This document shows positions 36,409 through 46,204 of a stretch of DNA of 64,000 nucleotides, one piece after another. Each line of letters opens with the position of its first letter. The first letter of the stretch is position 1. Source of the stretch: Cyclobacteriaceae bacterium (GTDB taxonomy: Bacteria; Bacteroidota; Bacteroidia; Cytophagales; Cyclobacteriaceae); the NCBI GenBank assembly GCA_029858965.1, contig JAOUDZ010000003.1, positions 1 to 64,000 of the forward strand, written 5' to 3'. Under the pieces are notes generated by a model. It searched no databases. It was not told the DNA's origin and saw only the letters and a program-made list of their open reading frames with translations. A program made the translations under genes and the position numbers.

Positions 36409-37713
36409 ATGAAAAACAAGCATAACATATCCCGAAGAAAGTTTATCAAAAATACGGCGGGGGCGGCGGCGCTATTCACCGTACCAACTATTATCCCTGC
36501 AAGCGCCTTTGGATCAAACGATAAGATACAGGTAGCTGTATTGGGTGTTAATGGCAGGGGAAAGGATCATATCAAAGGCTTTCAGCGGCTGGAAAATGCA
36601 CAGGTTGTGTACTTGTGCGATCCGGATAAGAATGTTCTCGCAGAACGGTCAGCTGACTTTGAAAAGACATATTCAAAGAAAGTTCAGGTTGAGCAGGACA
36701 TGCGGAAGATTTTTGACAACAAAAAGATTGACGCTGTTAGTGTAGCTACACCTAACCATTGGCATACACTGGCAGCAATTTGGGCCATGCAGGCCGGCAA
36801 AGATGTGTATGTCGAGAAGCCTGGATCTCATACTATTTTTGAAGGCAGGATGCTCATTGAAGCTGCAAAAAAATATAAGCGCGTCTTTCAACATGGTGTA
36901 CAACTGCGAAGTTCAGTTGCTATTCAGGAGGCAATTAAGCACCTGCGAGATGGACTGATCGGCAATGTATACATGGCCAGAGGTCTTGTTTTCAAATGGC
37001 GGCCCGATATAGGTGACAAAGGTACGGAGCCTGTGCCTGAAGGACTTGACTACGATCTGTGGACTGGTCCCGCAGAGATGAGACCGTTCTCCCGGAATTA
37101 TGTGCACTATAACTGGCATTGGCATTGGAATTATGGAGATGGCGACGTTGGGAATCAGGGCATCCATGAAACCGATCTGTGTATGTGGGGCCTCGATGTT
37201 GGATTGCCTGAAAAAATCACATCCATCGGCGGAAAGTTTTTGTGGGACGATGCTAAGGAGACGCCTGAAGTATTAACATCCAACTATCATTATCCGTCAC
37301 AGAAGAAAATGATTGAATTCGAGGTACGACCCTGGAATACAAACAAGGAAGATGGAACAGGGATAGGTAATATTTTTTATGGAAGCGAGGGCTACATGGT
37401 CGTGGACGGCTATAATAAATATTCTACCTTCCTCGGCAAGGAGAGAACGCCAGGTCCCACACGCAAAGAAGGTGGTGATCATTACAAGAATTTTGTTGAT
37501 GCCGTCGTGGCAAAGAATCCATCGCTTTGTAATGGGCAGGTGGAAACAGCACACTTGTCTTCCGGGCTTGCCCACCTGGGTAATATTGCCTACCGCGTAG
37601 GCAGGGTACTTACTTTTGATCCCAAGACGGAAAGATTTGTCGGAGACGACGAAGCGGATCAATTGCTAACACGGACTTATCGCGAACCGTTTGTTGTTCC
37701 AAGCCAGGTTTAG
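36409..37713 (+). CDS. Tat-exported Gfo/Idh/MocA oxidoreductase
   Basis: A 434-residue protein with the signal ISRRKFIKNTAGAAALFTV. The Rossmann domain has VAVLGVNGRGKDH and VYLCDPDKN, followed by SVATPNHWHTLAAIWAMQAGKDVYVEKPGSH, where the EKP lysine is catalytic in the family. The C-terminal domain contains GNQGIHETDLCMWGL with the catalytic His position, and GSEGYMVVDGY. Exported members in Bacteroidota carry tightly bound NAD(H) and interconvert keto and hydroxy groups of sugars and glycosides. It follows the TIM-barrel gene, and a strong hairpin terminator lies 52 bp after its stop. Confidence 0.85.
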   Translation: MKNKHNISRRKFIKNTAGAAALFTVPTIIPASAFGSNDKIQVAVLGVNGRGKDHIKGFQRLENAQVVYLCDPDKNVLAERSADFEKTYSKKVQVEQDMRKIFDNKKIDAVSVATPNHWHTLAAIWAMQAGKDVYVEKPGSHTIFEGRMLIEAAKKYKRVFQHGVQLRSSVAIQEAIKHLRDGLIGNVYMARGLVFKWRPDIGDKGTEPVPEGLDYDLWTGPAEMRPFSRNYVHYNWHWHWNYGDGDVGNQGIHETDLCMWGLDVGLPEKITSIGGKFLWDDAKETPEVLTSNYHYPSQKKMIEFEVRPWNTNKEDGTGIGNIFYGSEGYMVVDGYNKYSTFLGKERTPGPTRKEGGDHYKNFVDAVVAKNPSLCNGQVETAHLSSGLAHLGNIAYRVGRVLTFDPKTERFVGDDEADQLLTRTYREPFVVPSQV

Positions 37714-37764
37714 CAAAACAGAATGATGAAGGATTTTGTCAGGTAATCATAAACTGAAAGTGGG

Positions 37765-37795
37765 TCGGCGTCACAGAAACTTGTGGCGCCGATTT
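37765..37795 (+). terminator. Hairpin terminator after the Gfo/Idh/MocA gene
   Basis: TCGGCGTCACA pairs with TGTGGCGCCGA (11 bp, one G-U) around a 6-base loop GAAACT, followed by TTTAGTT. The stem is strong while the T-tract is short. It separates the exported-enzyme pair from the SDR gene. Confidence 0.6.
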
Positions 37796-37871
37796 AGTTC
37801 AAGGCTGTCGGTATCTAGCAAGACATAGTACTCGATTTCCAGCGCAAGTACCAAAGGGTAAGGAATTTAGC

Positions 37872-38666
37872 ATGGCATCGTACGATTATTCCAATAACAT
37901 GAAATACAAAGAAGCCTTTAACCTCTCTGGGAAGGTTGCACTGATCACGGGTGCGAGCAAAGGAATAGGAGAAGCTATCGCCCATTGCTTTGCAGCTTAT
38001 GGTGCCAGGGTTATCATCAATTCACGCAAGCAGGAAGAACTAGACAAGGTTGCCAAGACCATCCGTGAGGCAGGAGGAGAATGCACTGGTATTGCCGCTA
38101 ATGCAGCCGACACTGATTCATGCAAAGACCTTATTAAGAAAGTTGTTTCTGAATTCGGCGGCATTGATATTTTAGTGAACAATGCTGCAACCAATCCGGT
38201 CTACGGTCCAATCTTAGAATCACCTGAATGGGCTTTCGATAAGATTATGGGTGTTAATCTAAAAGCACCGTTGGCTTTGGCCAATCTTGCCCATCCACAC
38301 ATGAAGACACGCGGTGGTGGTGCTGTGATCAACATTAGTTCTATTGCAGGGCTCACGCCGGATCCGGGTTTGGGACTTTATTCCGTTTCAAAGGCTGCCT
38401 TGAATATGCTCACCAAAGTGCAGGCGAAGGAATGGGGAAAAGATGGTATCCGCGTGAATTCCATATGTCCGGGATTAATCAAGACTAAATTTTCTGAAGC
38501 GTTGTGGTCTAACGAAGCAATTCTAAATAGAATGGTCTCAAAATTGCCAATTGCGCGTATGGGTACTGTTGAAGAGATCGCAAGCCTGGTGTTGTATCTG
38601 GCCTCGCCTGCCTCCGGCTATTGTACCGGAGCCGTATTTACAGCCGATGGTGGAACTGTGTTGTAA
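37872..38666 (+). CDS. SDR family oxidoreductase (3-oxoacyl-reductase-like)
   Basis: A 264-residue classical SDR: TGASKGIGEA, ADTDSC, VNNAATNPVYGP, catalytic Ser in NISSIAGL, YSVSKAA, and the C-terminal YCTGAVFTADGG. The arginine in NSRKQEE after strand 2 suggests NADPH. The VNNAATNP variant is that of DHRS4-like or fatty-acid/steroid SDRs frequently found beside acyl-CoA enzymes. ATG 37872 gives an N-terminal extension of about 18 residues before the Rossmann fold; ATG 37899 (MKYKEAF) is an equally good start. Confidence 0.85.
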   Translation: MASYDYSNNMKYKEAFNLSGKVALITGASKGIGEAIAHCFAAYGARVIINSRKQEELDKVAKTIREAGGECTGIAANAADTDSCKDLIKKVVSEFGGIDILVNNAATNPVYGPILESPEWAFDKIMGVNLKAPLALANLAHPHMKTRGGGAVINISSIAGLTPDPGLGLYSVSKAALNMLTKVQAKEWGKDGIRVNSICPGLIKTKFSEALWSNEAILNRMVSKLPIARMGTVEEIASLVLYLASPASGYCTGAVFTADGGTVL

Positions 38667-38672
38667 GTATTC

Positions 38673-38688
38673 CAGGTGGCCTCACCTG
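38673..38688 (+). other. Short hairpin just after the SDR gene
   Basis: CAGGTG-GCCT-CACCTG is a perfect 6-bp stem with a tetraloop, beginning 7 bp past the stop codon. No T-tract follows, so a terminator role is doubtful. The rest of the 189-bp convergent gap to the deacetylase gene shows nothing recognisable. Confidence 0.3.
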
Positions 38689-38855
38689 CTAGAAGGGAAG
38701 CATATCCATTTTCCATAGATTCATTTTTGACATCCTCGAACATGATGGTATCTCTTCCATATTTTTTCATTTGGATTAATTGCACCTGATCAACTTTCAT
38801 ATACGCAACAGATGTGGCAGCTTTTGCGGGTCAGCTTAAAATGGAATACTAATTT

Positions 38856-39596
38856 TTATAATTCCATCCCGCTCCCGGCCATTCTTACGAATGCCTCTGC
38901 GGCCTTCGCTCCCATTTCTCTACCACGGAACTGCTCCATGATGGTATGGCCACATGCATAAATTCCCGGAGGGTCCTGGCTTACATGACAATACAGAGCC
39001 TCCCGCTTAATTTCCTGTACATCGGTAATGTCAACATAATCAGTAGGCCTGAACGCCATGGTTTGTTCACCGGCGCATACTTCAAAAAAATAAAGATCAA
39101 ATTTCACTTTCGCCCGTACCCATGCCTGAATGGTCAGGAAGCTTGCAGCCTGGTGGTCCCTGTGCGAGTCTATAGGCCAATGGGTGAATACTACATCAGG
39201 CATTTCTTTACTGATAAGTCCAGCGATCTTTTCTATCCATTCGCGGTTCACCATAGTATCGCCATCTACTTGTCCAGCAAAAATTGGCTTCACCTTTAAA
39301 ATACTGCACGCCGCTTCTGCCTCGTTCGTTCGCACAGTTCCTGCCTCCGCGTGCGATTTACCTGCAATGCCGGCTTCACCACGTGTCAGGTAAATAACAG
39401 AAACATCGTGCCCTGCCCTGCTTAATCTGGCCAAAGTACCACCACAACCGCTTTCAGGGTCGTCCGGGTGGCCACCTACACAGACCACTTTCATCTTCTT
39501 TGTTTCTGCTGTAAAGCTTACTCCGGAAACCGGAGATACTAGTAGCCCCAAACCTACTGTTGAGCGTTTTACAAATTCCCTCCGGGTTGTGTGCAT
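38856..39596 (-). CDS. Tat-exported PIG-L family deacetylase
   Basis: From ATG 39596 the protein starts MHTTRREFVKRSTVGLGLLV, a twin-arginine signal. The catalytic domain has the LmbE/PIG-L zinc motif GGHPDDPESGCGG (H, D, D) and the third ligand in IDSHRDHQAA. Family members remove acetyl from GlcNAc-containing substrates or cleave related amides. Being exported, it probably acts on glycans or glycosides in the periplasm. An in-frame ATG 15 codons upstream would bury the twin-arginine signal. Confidence 0.85.
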   Translation of the reverse strand: MHTTRREFVKRSTVGLGLLVSPVSGVSFTAETKKMKVVCVGGHPDDPESGCGGTLARLSRAGHDVSVIYLTRGEAGIAGKSHAEAGTVRTNEAEAACSILKVKPIFAGQVDGDTMVNREWIEKIAGLISKEMPDVVFTHWPIDSHRDHQAASFLTIQAWVRAKVKFDLYFFEVCAGEQTMAFRPTDYVDITDVQEIKREALYCHVSQDPPGIYACGHTIMEQFRGREMGAKAAEAFVRMAGSGMEL

Positions 39597-39702
39597 TGGA
39601 TTAGATCTTAGCGGTAAAAAGTTTATACAATTGCTCAACACGTTTCTTCAGTTCTCAGGAGCCTTCTCCAAAGAAAGACTTTTATGGATAAACGCAAATA
39701 TT

Positions 39703-40485
39703 TCAAGTTCCCAAGAACACCGGTTTTCGTTTTTCAATAAATGCCTTAACCCCTTCCTTATGATCATCAGTCTTTCCGGCGATTTCCTGACAGTACGCTT
39801 CATAGTTAAGCATTTCATCCAACGAGGCTGTTGCAGACTTGTTTAGCATGCGCTTGATGAGACCAATGGCTTTAGATGGTGCCGTTGCAAAGTGATCAGT
39901 ATACACTTTCACAGCAGTGTCCAACAAATCGACACGCACGGCCTTATTGATCAACCCCAATTCTACTGCCTCTTTCGCTGTTACTTTACTACCCATACTG
40001 CACAATTCAAATGCCTTTGCCATACCCGCAAGCCTCGGCAGGAAATAAGAGGATCCGGAATCAGGCACCAGACCGATATTGACAAATACTTCAATCATTG
40101 TCGCTTCCTCGGAGGCAACGATAATGTCACTGGCGAGCGCAAGTGAACATCCTGCGCCAGCAGCAACGCCATTTAATTTGCAGATAATAGGCTTGGGTAT
40201 ATTTCGCATGGCACGAATAATAGGATTATAACGGGTATGAAGCGATTCCATAAATGAACGGTCTTGCTGCTCGGATGACGCTTTCAAATCCTGACCGGAA
40301 CAGAACGCCCTGCCTGCCCCAGTCAGGACAACTACCCGAACATTTTCATCTTTCGCTACAACTTTGAGCACATCCTGAAGTTCAAATGTGATTTCGTCAT
40401 TCAGTGCATTGTAGACGTCAGGCCTATTTAAGGTAACCGTGGCTACCGCGCCTTCCAGCATATACAATATGAATTTATATTCCAT
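39703..40485 (-). CDS. Enoyl-CoA hydratase/isomerase, PaaG-like
   Basis: A 260-residue crotonase. ALNDEITFELQ, FCSGQDLKASSEQQDRS, NGVAAGAGCSLALASDIIVASEEATMIEVFVNIGLVPDSGSSYFLPRL are the oxyanion-hole and active-site regions. The Asp in PDSGSS is the catalytic acid of PaaG-type isomerases, where other hydratases have Glu; PaaG isomerises epoxyphenylacetyl-CoA to oxepin-CoA. The other paa genes are not in the window, so a general fatty-acid isomerase is also possible. Confidence 0.85.
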   Translation of the reverse strand: MEYKFILYMLEGAVATVTLNRPDVYNALNDEITFELQDVLKVVAKDENVRVVVLTGAGRAFCSGQDLKASSEQQDRSFMESLHTRYNPIIRAMRNIPKPIICKLNGVAAGAGCSLALASDIIVASEEATMIEVFVNIGLVPDSGSSYFLPRLAGMAKAFELCSMGSKVTAKEAVELGLINKAVRVDLLDTAVKVYTDHFATAPSKAIGLIKRMLNKSATASLDEMLNYEAYCQEIAGKTDDHKEGVKAFIEKRKPVFLGT

Positions 40486-40500
40486 AGCCTTGCGAATTTG

Positions 40501-41124
40501 TCAAAACATGATAACCATTGCAGCGAAGGTGACTGCAAATCCAGTCATTCCTCCCACCATTATTTCCCTTGGTGTATGCGCATGAAGTTGGAGTCTGGCA
40601 CTCATGATAACTCCGGCCAGCACGATAGACAGAATTGTTGGATATAAGAGCGCGCCATCCTCAGAAACTTTGTTCAACGGTAAAAGGATGCCGATGAATC
40701 CCCAGATGGCCATGCTGTGTATGCTGATCTTATAAAACACTGTAAGAACCGTTGCCGTCAGCACCAGTATATCGATGACAATCAGAAACTTGAGCAGGTT
40801 ATCATTCAGTCCCACGCGCGTCCGGGAATAAAACAAATATGTAACGACAATATATAAAATCGCAATGAAGGAAAAAGGAATGACACGCTCCTGTCTTTCT
40901 TCCATCGCCAACGACTTAATGGAACCAAACGTTTTGAAGATCCCGATGTTGAGCGCCGGCAACAAAAAAGTGACACAAAAGATGAGAAAAACAAAATTCC
41001 AATGCCCATCATCTTTCAACGGATCGAGGCCGGCAGGAAGGGCTAGTGAGAATAAGGCAAACAGATAGGTTGCCAACAAAAGGGGGTGAAACAAAATAGA
41101 TACAATTCTGGCCAATACGTTCAC
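40501..41124 (-). CDS. PAP2-like integral membrane protein with degenerate motifs
   Basis: A 207-residue protein with about six transmembrane helices. The stretches KISIHSMAIWG and SARLQLHAHTPREIMVGGMTGF recall the PAP2 phosphatase motifs (S-R-x-H-T-x2-E-x3-G), but the first motif K-x6-R-P and PSGH are not found. It may be a non-catalytic member common in Bacteroidota. Translation appears to start at GTG 41124, one base after the rpoN stop, implying coupling to rpoN. Confidence 0.7.
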   Translation of the reverse strand: MNVLARIVSILFHPLLLATYLFALFSLALPAGLDPLKDDGHWNFVFLIFCVTFLLPALNIGIFKTFGSIKSLAMEERQERVIPFSFIAILYIVVTYLFYSRTRVGLNDNLLKFLIVIDILVLTATVLTVFYKISIHSMAIWGFIGILLPLNKVSEDGALLYPTILSIVLAGVIMSARLQLHAHTPREIMVGGMTGFAVTFAAMVIMF

Positions 41125-41125
41125 G

Positions 41126-42586
41126 TTACATCTCCTTTCTTAATCTGGCCACTGGAATATTCAGTTGCTCACGATATTTCGCAACTGTACGCCTTGCAAT
41201 ATTATATCCCCTCTCATTCAAGATGGTTTCCAGCTTATCATCTGAGAATGGTTTGTCTTTATCTTCGCTATCGATAATATCCTTAATGATCTGTTTCACC
41301 TCGCGGCTGCTTACCTCTTCGCCCGAGTCAGTTGCAATCCCCTCAGAGAAGAAATATTTCAATGGATAAATTCCAAAGTCCGTTTGGATGGCTTTGCTGG
41401 ATGCTACCCTTGAAACGGTTGATATATCCATGTTAATCATATTCGCAATATCTTTTAATATCATTGGCCTAAGCTTGGTCTCATCCCCTTCCAGAAAAAA
41501 ATCATATTGAAAATCGATAATCGCCTTCATGGTCTTCAACAAGGTTTGTTGGCGCTGTTTGATGGCATCAATAAACCATTTTGCAGCATCCAGTTTTTGT
41601 TTCACAAAACTCACTGCATCCTTCAGCTTCTTATCCTTTTTGTTACTCTTATCATATGCCTTAAACATATCTGTATACGAACGGCTAATACGAAGATCAG
41701 GCGCATTGCGACTGTTTAATGTTAGTTCCAGTTTTCCATTGTCATTAGTGAGAATGTAGTCAGGAATGATGTATTGATTCTTAGTTGCATTCTGACCGGA
41801 TCCGCCACCCGGCTTAGGGTTCAGTTTAATAATCAATTCCATGGCATCACGCACAAAATCTTCATCCTCCGTATCGAGTTTCTTTTGTATTTTCTGGTAA
41901 TGCTTTTTGGTAAACTCTTCGTAACACTCAGAAATAATCTTCTTGGCTACAGCTACATCAATATCATGGCCGTTGTCCATGCGATCTAACTGGAGCAATA
42001 GACATTCCTGTAAATTTCTCGCGGCGATACCAGGAGGATCAAATGTTTGAATTCTTTTTAGCACGGCTTCTACTTCTTCTGCCGTTGTTTCTATGCCTTG
42101 AGAAAAAGCCATGTCGTTTACAATAGAATCCAATTCCCTTCGGATATAACCATCACTTTCGATACTGCCTACCAGCTGCTTACCAATGGCATATTGCATC
42201 TCATCCAAACCCAGAAAATCAAGTTGACTCATTAATTGCTCGTGCAGGGAGGACGACATCGGAATCGGCATTTCTCTGCTCTCCTCATCTCCATCTCCAT
42301 CCCCCTGCATTTTGTAGCCACTGTAATCATCGTCCTGCAAGTAATCCTTAATATCAACTTCATCATCGCCCGACGAGGACTCCTTGAAATCCTCGGCCTC
42401 TGCTTCATTATTACTTTCATCAGGCTTCTCCTGATCTTCTCCTTCCTCCAGGGCAGGATTTATTTCCAATTCTTCTTCAATTCTCCCTTCAAGTTCAGCC
42501 GTTGGAACCTGCAGCAACTTGATAAACTGAATCTGCTGAGGAGATAATTTTTGCTGTAATGACTGGTTTAGACCAAGCTTTTGCAT
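41126..42586 (-). CDS. rpoN: RNA polymerase sigma-54 factor
   Basis: Sigma-54 directs transcription of promoters that need AAA+ activators. Region I is QSLQQKLSPQQIQFIKLLQVP, region II is acidic, the core-binding region has FDPPGIAARNLQECLLLQL, and the RpoN box near the C-terminus is ARRTVAKYREQLNIP. ATG 42586 (MQKLGLNQSL) is the start matching region I; an upstream in-frame ATG adds only 11 residues. A TAACTTTG element precedes it. Partners in the window include the Fis-less activator at 27758. Confidence 0.97.
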   Translation of the reverse strand: MQKLGLNQSLQQKLSPQQIQFIKLLQVPTAELEGRIEEELEINPALEEGEDQEKPDESNNEAEAEDFKESSSGDDEVDIKDYLQDDDYSGYKMQGDGDGDEESREMPIPMSSSLHEQLMSQLDFLGLDEMQYAIGKQLVGSIESDGYIRRELDSIVNDMAFSQGIETTAEEVEAVLKRIQTFDPPGIAARNLQECLLLQLDRMDNGHDIDVAVAKKIISECYEEFTKKHYQKIQKKLDTEDEDFVRDAMELIIKLNPKPGGGSGQNATKNQYIIPDYILTNDNGKLELTLNSRNAPDLRISRSYTDMFKAYDKSNKKDKKLKDAVSFVKQKLDAAKWFIDAIKQRQQTLLKTMKAIIDFQYDFFLEGDETKLRPMILKDIANMINMDISTVSRVASSKAIQTDFGIYPLKYFFSEGIATDSGEEVSSREVKQIIKDIIDSEDKDKPFSDDKLETILNERGYNIARRTVAKYREQLNIPVARLRKEM

Positions 42587-42620
42587 GCGTGCACGTTCCT
42601 TTAAGAAATTTAGGAACACT

Positions 42621-42628
42621 CAAAGTTA
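42621..42628 (-). promoter_or_regulatory. Promoter -7 element of rpoN (TAACTTTG)
   Basis: The minus strand reads TAACTTTG, a perfect TAnnTTTG match, ending 35 bp before the rpoN ATG at 42586. No TTTG is evident upstream because the region is a run of T residues. Confidence 0.45.
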
Positions 42629-42817
42629 AAAAAAATAGTCATAGTCACCGGACCTCATTCCATACCTTTTGAGGATACTGAATTTTGCAAGTAGTTTTGT
42701 TCTGTGAACCTTCATTAGTGGAGCCGAAGCTATGAAAATACCCAAGTTTTTTCGTTTTTTGCGATCCTTTATGGCCACCTTCCCAAATTATCGGCCGGTG
42801 TGAAATCGAACAAGATA

Positions 42818-44254
42818 ATGAAGCGTACAAAAATAAAAGAACTCCTGGTATACAAGCCAACAGGTCAGACCGTAGTGGTAAGCGGCTGGGTAAGGACTTT
42901 TCGAAACAATCAGTTTATTGCCATTAACGACGGGTCAACTATGCAAAACATCCAGGCAGTAGTTGAACTGAATTCTCTTGCCGATTCCATTCTAAAAAGA
43001 ATTACGACAGGAACTTGCTTATCCATAGCAGGGGAATTGATACCCTCGTTAGGCAAGGGGCAGGCAGTAGAAGTAAAGGTTAAGAAGCTCGATATCCTGG
43101 GCGATTGTGACCCGGAAAAGTATCCGCTCCAGTTGAAAAACAGGCCAAGCCTGGAGTATTTGCGAGAGATCTCGCATCTGCGGTCTCGCACAAACACCTT
43201 CGGAGCGATTATGCGTATTCGACATGCTATGGCCTACGCGGTGCACAAATTCTTCAACGACCGTGGATTCTTCTATATTCATACCCCAATTGTAACAGGC
43301 TCTGATGCAGAAGGGGCCGGTGCCATGTTTAGGGTAACGACATTAAACCCCACAAAACCTCCGCTGGATGAAGACGGTAACGTGAATTTCAAGGAAGACT
43401 TCTTCGGCCGTGAAACCAACCTCACCGTTTCCGGTCAGCTCGAAGGAGAAACCTATGCTTTAGCACTCGGCGAAATCTATACTTTTGGGCCAACCTTTCG
43501 CGCTGAAAATTCGAATACTACCCGCCACCTTGCAGAATTCTGGATGATTGAACCAGAGATGGCATTCTTCGACATCGACGACAACATGCAATTAGCACAA
43601 GACTTTCTGCAATTTTTAGTCCGTTACGCTTTAGAAAACTGCACCGAAGACCTTGATTTTTTAAATAAACGTGCGCAAGAAGAAGAGCAAGCTAAACCCA
43701 AAGAGCAACGGAATGACCTGGGCCTCTTTGATCGGCTGAAGTTTGTATCAGAAAATGATTTTCAACGTCTTTCCTACACTGAAGCTATTGATATTCTTAA
43801 AAATTCTAATCCGAACAAGAAAAAGAAATTTCAATATGTGATCGATTCATGGGGTGTCGATTTACAGTCCGAACATGAGCGTTTCCTGGTTGAAAAGCAT
43901 TTTAAGAAACCTGTTATTATCTACAATTACCCAGCAGAAATTAAAGCATTTTACATGCGGCAAAACGAAGATGGAAAAACGGTTGCCGCAATGGATGTAC
44001 TCTTCCCGGGCATCGGCGAAATAATCGGTGGTTCGCAGCGAGAAGAACGATACGACAGGATACTTGCACGGGTTCATGAGTTGAACCTTCCGGAAGAAGA
44101 TTTATGGTGGTATCTTGAATTGCGAAAATTTGGCTCAGCACCACACAGTGGATTTGGTTTGGGTTTTGAAAGGCTGATCCAGTTTGTTACCGGCATGACC
44201 AATATACGGGATGTTATACCCTTCCCGCGTTACCCGGGCAACGCAGAATTTTAA
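42818..44254 (+). CDS. asnS: Asparagine--tRNA ligase
   Basis: Class IIb aminoacyl-tRNA synthetase. The N-terminal OB-fold anticodon domain reads [22 protein letters not shown]; motif 2 lies in [26 protein letters not shown], where NTTRHL is diagnostic for AsnRS (rather than AspRS); motif 3 is [15 protein letters not shown] and [13 protein letters not shown] 42818 ([10 protein letters not shown]) is preferred over a GTG six codons upstream. Length is normal. It converges with the universal stress protein gene. Confidence 0.97.
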   Translation: MKRTKIKELLVYKPTGQTVVVSGWVRTFRNNQFIAINDGSTMQNIQAVVELNSLADSILKRITTGTCLSIAGELIPSLGKGQAVEVKVKKLDILGDCDPEKYPLQLKNRPSLEYLREISHLRSRTNTFGAIMRIRHAMAYAVHKFFNDRGFFYIHTPIVTGSDAEGAGAMFRVTTLNPTKPPLDEDGNVNFKEDFFGRETNLTVSGQLEGETYALALGEIYTFGPTFRAENSNTTRHLAEFWMIEPEMAFFDIDDNMQLAQDFLQFLVRYALENCTEDLDFLNKRAQEEEQAKPKEQRNDLGLFDRLKFVSENDFQRLSYTEAIDILKNSNPNKKKKFQYVIDSWGVDLQSEHERFLVEKHFKKPVIIYNYPAEIKAFYMRQNEDGKTVAAMDVLFPGIGEIIGGSQREERYDRILARVHELNLPEEDLWWYLELRKFGSAPHSGFGLGFERLIQFVTGMTNIRDVIPFPRYPGNAEF

Positions 44255-44260
44255 GGTTGA

Positions 44261-45091
44261 TTATCCACGTTGCTTAAACGCCAGCAATGGTACCTTGCTT
44301 TGAAAAGCCATTTTTCGGGTAATGCTACGGTTAAATAATTTTTCATAGAAACTCGTGTCGTGTGTAAACATGGTCAGCAAGTCGGCTTTAATCACGCCAA
44401 CATAATGATCAATAGCCTCGTCTATATTCTTGTTTACGATAACACGGAAGATAACGTTCTTGAACCCACAGCGTTCTACCACACTTTCGATCCTCTTTTC
44501 TACCGCTGATACCTCTTTCAGCGTTGATGCAATGTGAATAAGATGGACAGTTGAATCAAACCTCTCCAGATAAGGAATCAATATCTTCAGTTCATTTTCA
44601 ATGTATTTTAAATCAGTGGCATAAACTACATTCTTGAAATGCTTAAAATCACCGAGCTCTGGTACAGCCAATACAGGCACATGACTAACTTCTATTACTG
44701 ATGCTGTATTACTACCGAGCACGTACTTCTTCAATCCGCTTGCGCCACGTGTCCCCATGACAATCAAACCTGTGCGCAGTTTTTTTGCTTCCCGCTTAAC
44801 GGTATCATTGAATGAGGCGCCTTTCACAATTCTAACCTTTATTGGTTCCGTGGTTTTCACGTGCTTAGAAACCTCTTTCAAAAGCGTTTCCAAATCTTCC
44901 CTTGCAATATCCAGCAATTCCTGCTCCAACGCGTTTAACCGAAGCCGCATGGTTGCCCGAGTGGGCTGTATTATGTTTATGACATGCAATAGGGTAATCG
45001 TTCCATCAAGTTTATTCGCAATTTTAATAGCGTATTGAAGGGCTACCTTTGAAAGATCTGAAAGATCTGTTGGCACGAGGATGTTTACCAT
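44261..45091 (-). CDS. Universal stress protein with two USP domains
   Basis: A 276-residue tandem UspA protein. Domain 1 (1-145) has MVNILVPTDLSDLSKVALQYA and the ATP-binding loop G-x2-G-x9-G-S/T in MGTRGASGLKKYVLGSNT. Domain 2 (150-276) starts FKNVVYATDLKY but its last loop (THDTSFYEKLFNRSIT) lacks the glycines, so it probably does not bind nucleotide. A general stress or energy-state role is usual for the family. Confidence 0.92.
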   Translation of the reverse strand: MVNILVPTDLSDLSKVALQYAIKIANKLDGTITLLHVINIIQPTRATMRLRLNALEQELLDIAREDLETLLKEVSKHVKTTEPIKVRIVKGASFNDTVKREAKKLRTGLIVMGTRGASGLKKYVLGSNTASVIEVSHVPVLAVPELGDFKHFKNVVYATDLKYIENELKILIPYLERFDSTVHLIHIASTLKEVSAVEKRIESVVERCGFKNVIFRVIVNKNIDEAIDHYVGVIKADLLTMFTHDTSFYEKLFNRSITRKMAFQSKVPLLAFKQRG

Positions 45092-45164
45092 GTTTCTATA
45101 ATTGTTTTGAAATATACGGCTAAATTAAGGTTCTTTGTTTGTTCAACAACTGAATTGACAGGAA

Positions 45165-46193
45165 ATGAAGCATACCTTTGCCAGTGACAATTATGCCGGG
45201 GTCCATCCTGAGATTATGGAAGCCCTTCAACTGGCTAACCAAGGCCACATGGGTTCTTATGGCGCCGACGGGTATACTGAAAAGGCAATCAAAAAATTCA
45301 AAGACTATTTTGGCAATGATACTGAAGTCTACTTTGCCTACAATGGTACTGGTGCAAACGTATTAGGTTTAAGTGCGCTTGCACAGTCCTACCATGCCAT
45401 TATTTGCACAGATCTTGCACACATCAATGTAGATGAATCCACTGCCCCTGAAAAATTCACAGGGTGTAAACTTATTTCCATACCCACAAAAGATGGCAAA
45501 CTTTACCCTGCCGAAATCGAAGACAGGATTCAAAGGGTCGATGATCAGCACCATCCCCAGGTGAAAGTTATCTCCATATCTCAATCCACGGAATTTGCCA
45601 CCGTTTATTCCACGTCTGAAATAGAAGCTATTTCCAAAGTAGCCAAGAAGCATAATCTCTTTCTGCACATGGATGGCTCAAGAATCTCAAATGCATCGGT
45701 TAGTCTGCAGGAAGATTTTCGTCGCTTTACAAGAGATGCAGGCGTTGACGTACTTTCATTTGGGGGTACAAAAAACGGGATGATGTTTGGTGAGGCTATC
45801 TTATTCTTTGATCCAAAACTAGCTGCTGATTTCAAATACAGGCGAAAGCAGGGCATGCAATTGCACTCTAAGATGAGATTTATCGGAGCACAGTTTGACG
45901 CGTTGTTAAGTAACGATCTTTGGAAAAAGAATGCAGAACATGCGAATAGGATGGCCAAACTCTTGGAGAAAGAAATTAGAAAGGTTAACAAGGCAGAGAT
46001 CACGCAGTCTGTTGATGCCAATGGAATTTTTGTGAAATTGCCAGCACATATCATTCCTGAATTACAGCAGGAACAATTTTTTTACATCTGGAATGATCGT
46101 ATTTCGGAGGTGCGTTTAATGTGTTCCTTTGATACTACGGAGGACGATGTCAAAAGATTTGGGAGAAAATTAGAGGAACTGCTGCAAGCGTAG
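45165..46193 (+). CDS. ltaE: Low-specificity L-threonine aldolase
   Basis: A 342-residue fold-type I PLP enzyme splitting threonine to glycine and acetaldehyde. SDNYAGVHPEIMEAL, ISQSTEFATVYS, HMDGSRISNASVSL (Asp contacting PLP), and the Schiff-base lysine in LSFGGTKNGMMFGEA are all present. The TEFATVYS segment and the R-x-K-Q-G-M are typical of the Bacteroidota/Gram-positive LtaE branch. Stands between two minus-strand genes as a single-gene unit. Confidence 0.93.
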   Translation: MKHTFASDNYAGVHPEIMEALQLANQGHMGSYGADGYTEKAIKKFKDYFGNDTEVYFAYNGTGANVLGLSALAQSYHAIICTDLAHINVDESTAPEKFTGCKLISIPTKDGKLYPAEIEDRIQRVDDQHHPQVKVISISQSTEFATVYSTSEIEAISKVAKKHNLFLHMDGSRISNASVSLQEDFRRFTRDAGVDVLSFGGTKNGMMFGEAILFFDPKLAADFKYRRKQGMQLHSKMRFIGAQFDALLSNDLWKKNAEHANRMAKLLEKEIRKVNKAEITQSVDANGIFVKLPAHIIPELQQEQFFYIWNDRISEVRLMCSFDTTEDDVKRFGRKLEELLQA

Positions 46194-46204
46194 ATAAACA
46201 CCTG

